Origin: CAZAYY01 sp964489525
GTDB lineage: Bacteria; Chloroflexota; Anaerolineae; Anaerolineales; JABWBV01
DNA length: 64,000 nt
Assembly (NCBI GenBank): GCA_964489525.1
Contig: CAZAYY010000007.1
Span: 1-64,000, forward strand
Reading direction: 5' to 3'
Within the stretch, counting starts at the first letter, position 1, and each line of letters starts with the position of its first letter. The position numbers and the translations under genes are program-made. Below are positions 35,501 through 42,294 of the stretch, one piece after another. The notes under the pieces were generated by a model that ran no database searches, was not told where the DNA came from, and saw nothing but the letters and a program-made list of their open reading frames with translations.

Positions 35501-36154
35501 AAAACAGCAACCGCCACCCCGGTGGGCGATTTTGCCATCCTGGACAGCACAGTGGACCCGGATTTCATTGACACCAAAAACCGCCCGACCCTGGCGCAAA
35601 CCTTTGAAATTGATGGGGTTGTCTTAACGGTTGTGGTCAATCATTTGAAGTCCAAAGGCTCAAGCTGTTCGGATGTGGGCGATCCACTGGTCAATGATGG
35701 CCAGGGCGAATGCAACCTCACCCGCACCAAAGCCGCTGAGGCCATTGCGGAATGGCTGGCCACCGACCCCACCCAGAGCGGTTCAGACAACTTCCTGATC
35801 ATTGGTGATCTGAACTCCTATGCGATGGAAGACCCCATCACCATGCTCAAGTCTTTTGGGTACGTCGACCTGGTCAATAAATTCATGGGAATGAATGCCT
35901 ATTCGTATGTCTTCCAGGGCCAGGCAGGTTACCTGGATCATGCCTTGGGCAGCCCCGATTTGCTGCCGAGGATTGCCGATGTTCAACTCTGGCATATCAA
36001 CGCAGATGAACCGGTGGCTTTGGACTACAACACCTACAACCAACCCGAGCTCTATACCACCGAACCCTACAAATCATCGGACCACGACCCGGTTATTGTG
36101 TACCTGGATACTGGCTTTGTCTACAAGCTGATTTTCCCGTTCATTGCTCGCTAA
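32597..36154 (+). CDS. secreted ExeM/NucH-type endonuclease with duplicated lamin-tail-like domains
   Basis: 1185 residues. Signal peptide (1-33, ending ALAGA). A beta-rich N-terminal domain follows (ITLDGAFTDWDGDE, VYIDTGVTGGETDF), then two copies of about 185 residues (VIINEMDADQTGTDTAEFVELFDGG and VIINEVDADTPSTDVAEFLELYDGG). Next come an OB-fold segment (HIIEGVVVGDFQ), and the endonuclease/exonuclease/phosphatase domain (KIVSFNVLNYF, YGLIEIENN, NHLKSKGSSC, IGDLNSY, SSDHDPVIVYLD) with all metal and catalytic positions. It likely degrades extracellular DNA for nutrients or biofilm turnover. It ends with YKLIFPFIAR. ATG 32597 follows AAGGAG. Confidence 0.92.
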   Translation: MQKKYWIVMVFLCLAMVGSALFTANTQQALAGAPTTITLDGAFTDWDGDELVVDDPTNDSIWGSSNELDNLYVTWDANNLYVGVEYTISSNAMIVYIDTGVTGGETDFSNGGGYSGAYPRSFLIGGGRDVDLMLARWDQNTPQVYRITDGTSTEIMEAGKAGSAAGAEFSIPWNSVPGIGKLQELCFVTVIAGGDNYDGPDAMPDNPVNGDGAADTLSNFYCVNFGTVIINEMDADQTGTDTAEFVELFDGGVGSTPLSGMTLVFFNGSNDLSYRAYDLDGYLTDEDGYFILCGNAANTPNCDLDVSPDTDLIQNGQDAIALYAGDATTFPTNSPVTVNNLLDALVYDTDDSDDPGLLVLLNEGQPQINENANTRGITESNQRCSNGSGGARNTDTYRQFLPTPGTENFCGRDAVIINEVDADTPSTDVAEFLELYDGGVGNVSLDGLALVFFNGSSDLSYGAYDLDGYSTDAEGYFVICVNAANVANCDWDVTLNQDMIQNGQDAVALYVADASAFPTNSAVSLVNLQDALVYDTSDPDDAGLLVLLNASQPQVDENANGQGANESNQRCPNGSGGARNTDTYDQYPPTPGAENTCGSGGPALGACYEPATKIHLIQGAGTSSPETGNIHIIEGVVVGDFQSTTTQLGGFFLQEEDADVDTDPLTSEGIFVFDNGAQDVAAGDVVRVIGTVAESFGQTQLGSVTALAVCASGASVTAAQITLPQASTTALEPFEGMLVQVDQMLYVTENYTLGRYGEVDLSVDGPLMNPTNVITPGLDAVAMQAANDLKKILIDDGSNLQNPVPLPPYFMADKTLRRGDTTPGLEGVLAYGFSRYRIHPTVPVEFTRQNERTTVPTVHEGLYKIVSFNVLNYFTTIDTGADICGPSGDMECRGADSELEFTRQRAKIINAMVAIDADVYGLIEIENNPITATQDLVNGLNDIFGAGTYDLIDTGYIGTDAIKLAIIYKTATATPVGDFAILDSTVDPDFIDTKNRPTLAQTFEIDGVVLTVVVNHLKSKGSSCSDVGDPLVNDGQGECNLTRTKAAEAIAEWLATDPTQSGSDNFLIIGDLNSYAMEDPITMLKSFGYVDLVNKFMGMNAYSYVFQGQAGYLDHALGSPDLLPRIADVQLWHINADEPVALDYNTYNQPELYTTEPYKSSDHDPVIVYLDTGFVYKLIFPFIAR
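33279..34395 (+). repeat. tandem duplication of about 560 bp inside the nuclease gene
   Basis: Two consecutive, diverged copies (about 33279-33830 and 33838-34395) encode the lamin-tail-like domain. Shared protein landmarks: AEF..L.DGG, LVFFNGS.DLSY.AYDLDGY, IQNGQDA.ALY, LVLLN..QPQ..ENAN, and NQRC.NGSGGARNTDTY. Confidence 0.85.
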
Positions 36155-36191
36155 CCCCCTCACACCGGTTTTCGAACGCTGTTTTTAACAA

Positions 36192-36228
36192 GCCTGCCTC
36201 ATGGAATTTCCATGAGGCAGGCCTTTTT
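36192..36228 (+). terminator. intrinsic terminator after nuclease gene
   Basis: Perfect 13-bp stem GCCTGCCTCATGG/CCATGAGGCAGGC (36192-36204 with 36210-36222), 5-nt loop, then CTTTTT. Confidence 0.92.
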
Positions 36229-36265
36229 ATTCAGAAAACCCGGTGTCGGAAACCCCAACTTGCTT

Positions 36266-36271
36266 TAAAAT
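36266..36271 (+). promoter_or_regulatory. -10 element 6 nt from ATG (leaderless)
   Basis: TAAAAT, 6 nt, then ATG 36278; no Shine-Dalgarno sequence. Confidence 0.5.
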
Positions 36272-36277
36272 GGTTGT

Positions 36278-39200
36278 ATGCGGAATACAAGGGTTGATTG
36301 GGTGATCGTTTTTTTGGCGATGGCTGGCTGGATGCTTGGCCTGCCCACACGCGAGTCAGAAGCGCAAGGTGCCAGGGCTGCCGGGGTGGAAATGCCTTAC
36401 AGGATTTTTTTGCCGCTTGTTCAAAAACCTCCATTGGGACACTTACTGATCAGCGAGGTGATGTTTTACCCGGAACTGCAGAATGGCTTTGAAAATGAAT
36501 GGATTGAGCTGTACAACCCCAACCCATATATTCTATCCCTCGACCCATATATCCTGGGCGATGAGGAGCGTGAAGGAGAAATATGGGGCGAGGGATTGTT
36601 GAAGTTTCCACCCGGGTTTTCTGTTCCGCCATTTGGGGTTGTGATCGTGGCCTACCGGGCAGATTGGTTTTATGAAACACATGGGTTCACCCCCAATTTT
36701 GAATGGTTTCCCAGCGACAGCGCTGTGCCGAACATGACCCAGGACAAATCTTTTGCAACAGGGCAGGTCAGCCTGGGGAATTCCTCAGACGAGGTGCTGT
36801 TGCTGGACGCAGGCTACTTGCTTGTGGACGCGGTTTCTTGGGGCGAGTCTTACTGGGCCTTTGAGCCGCCAGTCAGCCTATTCGGGTTGGTACGGGGCAT
36901 GTCCATCGAACGTGCCCCGGCGTACCAGGACACCAACCACGCCAGGGATTGGCATATCCAACCCGCACCAATCCCCGGCCAGGTGAACACAATCCTGCCC
37001 ACCTCAACCCCCACCCGCACCCCAACGCCAACCCAAACCGGAACCCCAACCCCAACCCCCCCACTGACGCCCACCCCCACACCCTCGCATAAGCCAACCC
37101 CGCCGGCCACGGCAACCCCAATTGGGGTAACGTTATTAATAAGCGAGGGGGTGTTTGACCCATCCTCTGAGTCGGGAGATGAATGGATTGAAATTTACAA
37201 CGCCAGCCCGGTGCAGGTTGACCTTTGGTATTTCAAAATTGGCGACTCTGAAACACAAGGGGATACCGAAGGCATGGTTGCCTTTCCCCCTGGCGCGTCG
37301 ATTGGGCCAGATGAGTTTCGTATCATCGCCAATTCTGCGGCCCGGTTTCATTTGTTGTATGGTTATCGTCCGGATTATGAGCTGAATCCCACGGATGGCA
37401 GTGTCCCCAACATGGTTCCCGCTGGATGGTCATCAGGTTCCATCAGCCTGGCCAACTCGGGGGATGAAGTGCTTTTGTTGGATGTTGAAAATCGCCTGGT
37501 GGATGCCGTTTCCTGGGGAACTTCTTATTGGGCTTTCGAACCTGCGGTGCCGGTTCCTCCCAGAGGATATTCCATCGAACGATTCCCTGCCTGGCAGGAT
37601 ACCAACCATGCAGCCGATTGGGTCGCCAACCCCGAACCAAGGCCGGGGTTCGGATCCTTTCCGACTCTCACGCCCACCCCAATATCTACTGCTACACCAA
37701 CGCCAACGATTCCACCAAGCCACACACCGACCCCGGCTGCTACTGATACACTAACTCCAACTCTCGCCTCAAGCCACACACCCACTCCAACCGATACTGG
37801 CACGCCGACCCCAACTCCTAGCCCAACTGCCACACAAACCCCAACTTCAACACCTACGCCAACCCCAACTCCAACCACCACCCCGTTTGCCGGGTTGTTT
37901 TTAATCAGCGAAGTGATGTTTGATCCATCCAGCGGGCTGGTGGCCGATGAGTGGATTGAGTTGTATAACGCCACCGGTATGGTTTTACCTTTGGAAGGTT
38001 TCAAAGTGGGAGATGAAGAAACCCAGGGAGGGTTTGAGGGCATGTTTCGTTTCCCGGATGGCACGTTGATTCTGCCTGGACAGGTGATTGTCATTGCCAA
38101 CGAAGCGGACAACTTTTTTGCAGTGTATGGCTTTAACCCCGATTTCGAACTTGCCCCCACTGATGGTGACGTGCCCAATATGATTAAATATACGGCCTGG
38201 AGCAGTGGTTCGATCAACCTGGCGAACAGCGGCGATGCGGTGCTTTTGCTGGATGCCGGTAACCGTCTGGTGGATGCAGTCTCCTGGGGTGGGGATTGGT
38301 ATGCTTTTGAGCCTCATGTGGCCCCAGGCGATCCCGGGGATAACATAGAGCGTTTCCCTGCCGACCGCGATACCAACCATGCCAGTGATTGGCGGGTTCT
38401 GGTTGATCCAAACCCTGGAGGAGTGAATCTTAATCCACTCACTCCCACGCCCACAGCAACCCACAGTCCAACCTCCACAGCCAGCGCCACGCCAGAGCCA
38501 ACCTCGACAGCCACCGATTCTCCGACCCCTACAGCCACTGCCACATCCGAACCTACCCCCGCGGCGACCCAAAGTCCAACCCCTACAGCCACTATTACGC
38601 CTGAACCTGCTCCCACAGCCACCCAAACCCCAACCTCCACAGCCAGCGCCACGCCAGAGCCAACCCCGGCAGCCACCGATTCTCCGACCCCCACAACCAC
38701 TGCCACATTCGAACCTACCTCCACGGCGACCCAAAGTCCAACGCCCACAGTCACTGCTACACCTGAACCTGCTCCTACTGCCACCCAAACCCCAACCTCC
38801 ACAGCTAGCGCCACGCCAGAGCCAACCCCAACAGCCACCGATTCTCTGACCCCCACAACCACTGCCACATCCGAACCTACCCCAACAGCCACCCATTCTC
38901 CCACACCCACCCAAACACCCATTCTTGGCCCGGCTCTGTGGGTAAGTCCCTCAGCACAGTCCCTGGATCATACAGAACCGATTACAGTAGAAATTCTCCT
39001 GGCTGGTTTACCCGCGGTATACGGTTTGGACATTGAATTGTTGTACAATCCAGCAATTCTATCCGTTCAAGACCTTTCTCCTTTGGAGCCCGGGGTTCAA
39101 ATCGCTGGGGGAAATTGCCCCTGGCCCGATTTTATTATTGCCAACCAGGTAGATACCCAATCGGGACAGGTGCGTTTTGCCGCGACCCAATTGAACCCTC

Positions 39201-39427
39201 ACCTTGCCTGCCAGGATGGCAAAGCCGCCAGCATTCGCCTGCAATGTACCGGGGTGAATGGGTCTTCTGCCTTGTTTGTTTTTGATTCTGCAGTTGCAAC
39301 CCGGGATGGGGTGCTTTTGGCGCACACGGTGTACCATGGCAGCGTTACCTGTGCGGTTCCCGTGCATTCGTTGGCTCCCCCGTTATCTTTCTTTGATTTA
39401 CGGCGCTGGTTTTCGTACGCTCCATAG
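36278..39427 (+). CDS. secreted lamin-tail-domain protein with Thr/Pro linkers and cohesin-like domain
   Basis: 1049 residues. Signal peptide (about 1-30, TRESEAQG). A MPYRIFLPLVQK segment follows directly; FLPLV-like tags are familiar from secreted Chloroflexota proteins. Three lamin-tail domains of about 190 residues (LLISEVMF, LLISEGVFDPSSE and LFLISEVMFDPSSG starts; each ends DTNHA.DW) are separated by PTPT linkers. A 160-residue Thr/Pro region precedes a C-terminal beta-sandwich (ITVEILLAGLPAVYGLDIELLYNPAILSV) like cohesin/dockerin-system folds. Likely a surface adhesin or scaffold; no enzyme motif. It shares module type with the nuclease just upstream. Confidence 0.8.
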   Translation: MRNTRVDWVIVFLAMAGWMLGLPTRESEAQGARAAGVEMPYRIFLPLVQKPPLGHLLISEVMFYPELQNGFENEWIELYNPNPYILSLDPYILGDEEREGEIWGEGLLKFPPGFSVPPFGVVIVAYRADWFYETHGFTPNFEWFPSDSAVPNMTQDKSFATGQVSLGNSSDEVLLLDAGYLLVDAVSWGESYWAFEPPVSLFGLVRGMSIERAPAYQDTNHARDWHIQPAPIPGQVNTILPTSTPTRTPTPTQTGTPTPTPPLTPTPTPSHKPTPPATATPIGVTLLISEGVFDPSSESGDEWIEIYNASPVQVDLWYFKIGDSETQGDTEGMVAFPPGASIGPDEFRIIANSAARFHLLYGYRPDYELNPTDGSVPNMVPAGWSSGSISLANSGDEVLLLDVENRLVDAVSWGTSYWAFEPAVPVPPRGYSIERFPAWQDTNHAADWVANPEPRPGFGSFPTLTPTPISTATPTPTIPPSHTPTPAATDTLTPTLASSHTPTPTDTGTPTPTPSPTATQTPTSTPTPTPTPTTTPFAGLFLISEVMFDPSSGLVADEWIELYNATGMVLPLEGFKVGDEETQGGFEGMFRFPDGTLILPGQVIVIANEADNFFAVYGFNPDFELAPTDGDVPNMIKYTAWSSGSINLANSGDAVLLLDAGNRLVDAVSWGGDWYAFEPHVAPGDPGDNIERFPADRDTNHASDWRVLVDPNPGGVNLNPLTPTPTATHSPTSTASATPEPTSTATDSPTPTATATSEPTPAATQSPTPTATITPEPAPTATQTPTSTASATPEPTPAATDSPTPTTTATFEPTSTATQSPTPTVTATPEPAPTATQTPTSTASATPEPTPTATDSLTPTTTATSEPTPTATHSPTPTQTPILGPALWVSPSAQSLDHTEPITVEILLAGLPAVYGLDIELLYNPAILSVQDLSPLEPGVQIAGGNCPWPDFIIANQVDTQSGQVRFAATQLNPHLACQDGKAASIRLQCTGVNGSSALFVFDSAVATRDGVLLAHTVYHGSVTCAVPVHSLAPPLSFFDLRRWFSYAP
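38470..38930 (+). repeat. 162-bp higher-order repeat encoding Thr/Pro linker
   Basis: The segment beginning AACCTCCACAGC recurs at 38470, 38632 and 38794, exactly 162 bp (54 codons) apart, nearly three copies. The copies differ by scattered substitutions only. This points to recent tandem expansion or gene conversion. Confidence 0.85.
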
Positions 39428-39430
39428 GAT

Positions 39431-39465
39431 AAAAAAAGCCGTCCCGTTTTCAGCACGGGACGGCT
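39431..39465 (-). terminator. intrinsic terminator of lexA
   Basis: Perfect 11-bp stem AGCCGTCCCGT/ACGGGACGGCT (39437-39447 with 39455-39465). On the minus strand it is followed by seven T (39437-39431). Confidence 0.88.
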
Positions 39466-39488
39466 CTGGTTTTCGATCGATAGATGGG

Positions 39489-40175
39489 TCAGTTAACCCG
39501 GTCTACCTGGCGGATGACCATCAGCACTTTGCCCTGGATTTGAACAATTTTGGGATCGTTGATAATGATGGGATCCATATCGGGGTGGGCAGGCTGCAGC
39601 CGGATGCGGTTCTTCTCTTTGTAGAAGTATTTCAGCGTGGTTTCTTCCCGATCGAGCAGCCAGACCGCGACCATTTCGCCATTGTTCGCTTCTGTGGCCT
39701 TTTTCATGATGACGATATCGCCATCGGAGATCATGGCGTCCATCATCGAGTCGCCTTTAACTTCAAGGGCAAACAGGTCTTTTTCATCCCGGCTGGGAAT
39801 CAGGCTGCGGGCCACGGAGACCATGGATTCGGGGTCGTAATAAGCAAAGTCGGATGAAGCTACTGGTACAGGTATGCTGGCGAAGATTTTCCCCTGAATT
39901 GGGATTTGTAAAATTTCGCCGATAGTGTGCGCAGCATTTTCAGCAAGCCTTTTAATCAAGCGCACACCGCGAGATTTGTTGTCATCGCGTTGGATATACT
40001 TCCATTCCACCAGCTGATCGAGGTAGTAGTTTACCAGTGAAGTGGATGTGATGCCAATCCGGATGCCAAGTTCGCGAATGGAAGGGGGATAGCCGTTGGC
40101 TTCAATGAATTTTTCCAATTCGCGCATAATTTTCTCATGCCGTTCACCAAATCCCTTACTCTTTTTCGGTGCCAT
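39489..40175 (-). CDS. lexA: LexA repressor, SOS regulator
   Basis: 228 residues. Winged helix-turn-helix N terminus (GYPPSIRELGIRIGITSTSLVNYYLDQL) and S24 autoprotease C terminus. Catalytic Ser143 (VKGDSMMDAM) and Lys182 (TTLKYFY) are present. The scissile pair, normally Ala-Gly, aligns with Ala99-Ser100 (GKIFASIP). It represses SOS genes and cleaves itself when stimulated by RecA filaments. AGGAGAG precedes ATG 40175. Its own promoter carries a GAAC-N4-GTTC operator, so autoregulation is expected. Confidence 0.93.
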   Translation of the reverse strand: MAPKKSKGFGERHEKIMRELEKFIEANGYPPSIRELGIRIGITSTSLVNYYLDQLVEWKYIQRDDNKSRGVRLIKRLAENAAHTIGEILQIPIQGKIFASIPVPVASSDFAYYDPESMVSVARSLIPSRDEKDLFALEVKGDSMMDAMISDGDIVIMKKATEANNGEMVAVWLLDREETTLKYFYKEKNRIRLQPAHPDMDPIIINDPKIVQIQGKVLMVIRQVDRVN

Positions 40176-40225
40176 AATCTTCTCTCCTTGTAAAAAAGAA
40201 CGAATGGTTCATTTGTTCTAGAATG

Positions 40226-40254
40226 ATTATAATTGAACACTTGTTCGCTGTCAA
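40226..40254 (-). promoter_or_regulatory. lexA promoter with LexA operator in the spacer
   Basis: Minus strand: TTGACA (40254-40249), 17-bp spacer, TATAAT (40231-40226), all consensus. The spacer contains the palindrome GAACACTTGTTC (40235-40246), which fits the CGAAC-N4-GTTCG type LexA box. Bound LexA would block polymerase directly. A second, imperfect GAAC-N5-GTTC lies at 40198-40210 downstream of the start site. Confidence 0.85.
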
Positions 40255-40315
40255 GAGATTTTAGAAAATATATTCGAAAATTCTGCCATTTCGTTCGGTT
40301 AGAATACGATTGGAA

Positions 40316-40324
40316 TGGTATAAT
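40316..40324 (+). promoter_or_regulatory. gyrB extended -10 promoter (TGGTATAAT)
   Basis: TGG then TATAAT at 40319-40324, 30 nt before the GTG start of gyrB. No convincing -35 is seen. Confidence 0.5.
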
Positions 40325-40353
40325 CATACGGTAAATTTTAATGGAGGCTGAAT

Positions 40354-42273
40354 GTGGCCAAGGACAATCGAGTAGAAGTTAGCTATGATGCCAAAGATAT
40401 CCAGGTGTTGGAAGGGCTGCAAGCAGTTCGCCGGCGACCTGGGATGTACGTGGGCGGCACCGATATCAAGGCGCTGCACCATCTCGTATACGAAGTAGTG
40501 GATAACTCCATAGATGAAGCGCTTGCTGGTAAATGTGACTGGATTGAAGTAACCATTCACCCGGACAGCAGTGTCTCTGTGGCCGACAACGGCCGGGGTA
40601 TTCCCGTTGATATCCATCCACAAATGGGTAAACCAGCCCTCGAAGTGGTGATGACTACCCTTCACGCGGGAGGGAAGTTTGGTGGTGGTGGGTACAAAGT
40701 TTCAGGGGGTCTGCATGGTGTTGGCCTTTCGGCCGTCAATGCCCTATCCGAGTGGTTTGAAGTAGAAGTCAAACGTGATGGCAAACTGCATAAAATGCGG
40801 TTTGAGCAGGGTATGCCTGTTGGCCCCATGGAGATTTTAGGTACGGTTGCTAAAACCGAGACAGGTACCCGCCAGACATTCAAATTCGACACTGAAATTT
40901 TCCGCGAAGAAGGCCTGGACTACAAATTTGAAACCCTGACCCAGCGTTTTCGGGAAATGGCTTTTGTTACCAAGGGTGTTCACATCCGTTTTGAAGACCG
41001 GCGTTCCAACCGGGAGATGAATTTCTATTTCGAAGGCGGGATTAAATCCTTTGTGCGCTACTTGAACCGCAATCGCGAAGGCCTGCACAGCATTGTGCAT
41101 GTTGAAAAAGAGGTGGACAATATTGGTATCGAGGCTTCGATCCAGTATACCGATGCCTATTCAGAGTCTTTGTATTCTTTTGCCAACACTATTAATACCA
41201 TTGATGGCGGCACACACCTGACGGGTCTGCGCAGTGCCATCACACGCACGATCAATGATTATGCCCGCAAAGCCAAGCTGCTCAAAGAAGCGGAAACCAA
41301 CTTCAGCGGTGACGATACCCGCGAAGGCCTGACGGCAATCATCAGTGTCAAGCATTCCGACCCACAGTTTGAAAGCCAGACCAAAGTGAAACTGATGAAC
41401 GCCGAAGTGCAGACGTATGTCCAGCAGGTTGTCACGGAAGCATTCTCCTCTTTTCTGGAAGAAAACCCATCTGCAGCCCGGGCAATCGTTTCAAAATGCC
41501 TTACATCCGCCCGAGCCCGCGACGCCGCCCGAAAGGCCCGCGACCTGGTCATTCGCAAATCGGCATTGGAAAGCCTCACCTTGCCTGGCAAACTGGCGGA
41601 TTGTTCTGAGCGCAGCAACCAACGAACCGAGCTCTATATTGTTGAGGGTGATTCGGCAGGCGGCACCGCCAAACAAGGCCGGGACCGGCATTTCCAGGCC
41701 ATTTTGCCCTTGCGGGGTAAAATTCTGAACACCGAGCGTGCTCGCCTGGATAAGATTCTTTCGAATAACGAGGTCAAATCCCTCATCTCTGCCTTGGGCA
41801 CTGGAATCAGTGATTCATTTGACATATCCGGCCTGCGCTATGGCAAAATCATCATCATGACCGATGCAGATGTAGATGGCAGCCACATCCGCACCCTTTT
41901 GCTCACCTTCTTTTTCCGGTATATGCTGCCGCTTATTGAAGAGGGCCGGTTATTTATTGCCCAGCCACCGCTTTACCGCCTGGCCGTGAAGAACAAAGTG
42001 ATTTATGCCTATTCAGATAATCAGCGCGATGAATTCCTGAAAGAAATGGGTGAGAAAGCCAACATCCAACGCTACAAAGGCCTGGGCGAAATGAATGCCT
42101 CCCAGCTTTGGGAAACTACGATGGACCCCAGCAACCGCACCCTCCTCCAGGTAACCATTGAAGATGCAGCCGAGGCAGATATTACTTTTGATATGCTCAT
42201 GGGTGCTGCGGTGCCGCCACGACGGCGGTTTATTACCACACACGCTCGGGATGTACGCAATTTAGACATTTAG
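40354..42273 (+). CDS. gyrB: DNA gyrase subunit B
   Basis: 639 residues, full length. GTG start at 40354 is preceded by GGAGG. GHKL ATPase motifs: EVVDNSIDEA, DNGRGIPVD, and GGLHGVGLSAVNALS. TOPRIM: EGDSAGGTAKQGRD, PLRGKILN, DADVDGSHIRTLLL. The C-terminal part reads QRYKGLGEMNASQLWETTMDP. It supplies the ATPase half of gyrase for negative supercoiling. It could be parE by sequence alone, but the motif set fits GyrB. It is divergent from lexA with 178 bp between starts, and the kinase follows 21 bp downstream. Confidence 0.93.
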   Translation: MAKDNRVEVSYDAKDIQVLEGLQAVRRRPGMYVGGTDIKALHHLVYEVVDNSIDEALAGKCDWIEVTIHPDSSVSVADNGRGIPVDIHPQMGKPALEVVMTTLHAGGKFGGGGYKVSGGLHGVGLSAVNALSEWFEVEVKRDGKLHKMRFEQGMPVGPMEILGTVAKTETGTRQTFKFDTEIFREEGLDYKFETLTQRFREMAFVTKGVHIRFEDRRSNREMNFYFEGGIKSFVRYLNRNREGLHSIVHVEKEVDNIGIEASIQYTDAYSESLYSFANTINTIDGGTHLTGLRSAITRTINDYARKAKLLKEAETNFSGDDTREGLTAIISVKHSDPQFESQTKVKLMNAEVQTYVQQVVTEAFSSFLEENPSAARAIVSKCLTSARARDAARKARDLVIRKSALESLTLPGKLADCSERSNQRTELYIVEGDSAGGTAKQGRDRHFQAILPLRGKILNTERARLDKILSNNEVKSLISALGTGISDSFDISGLRYGKIIIMTDADVDGSHIRTLLLTFFFRYMLPLIEEGRLFIAQPPLYRLAVKNKVIYAYSDNQRDEFLKEMGEKANIQRYKGLGEMNASQLWETTMDPSNRTLLQVTIEDAAEADITFDMLMGAAVPPRRRFITTHARDVRNLDI

Positions 42274-42294
42274 ACTTCCGGTGAGATCAAATGT

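Noticed and set aside
37985..38914. Gly/Arg/Cys-rich frame on the minus strand
   Set aside because: Mirror image of the Thr/Pro repeat region; low-complexity artefact.
38450..38930. Possible CRISPR array
   Set aside because: Repeats are contiguous, in frame and encode a Thr/Pro linker; there are no unique spacers.
40198..40210. Second LexA box GAAC-N5-GTTC
   Set aside because: Spacing is 5 and not 4, so it is noted only as an imperfect site.
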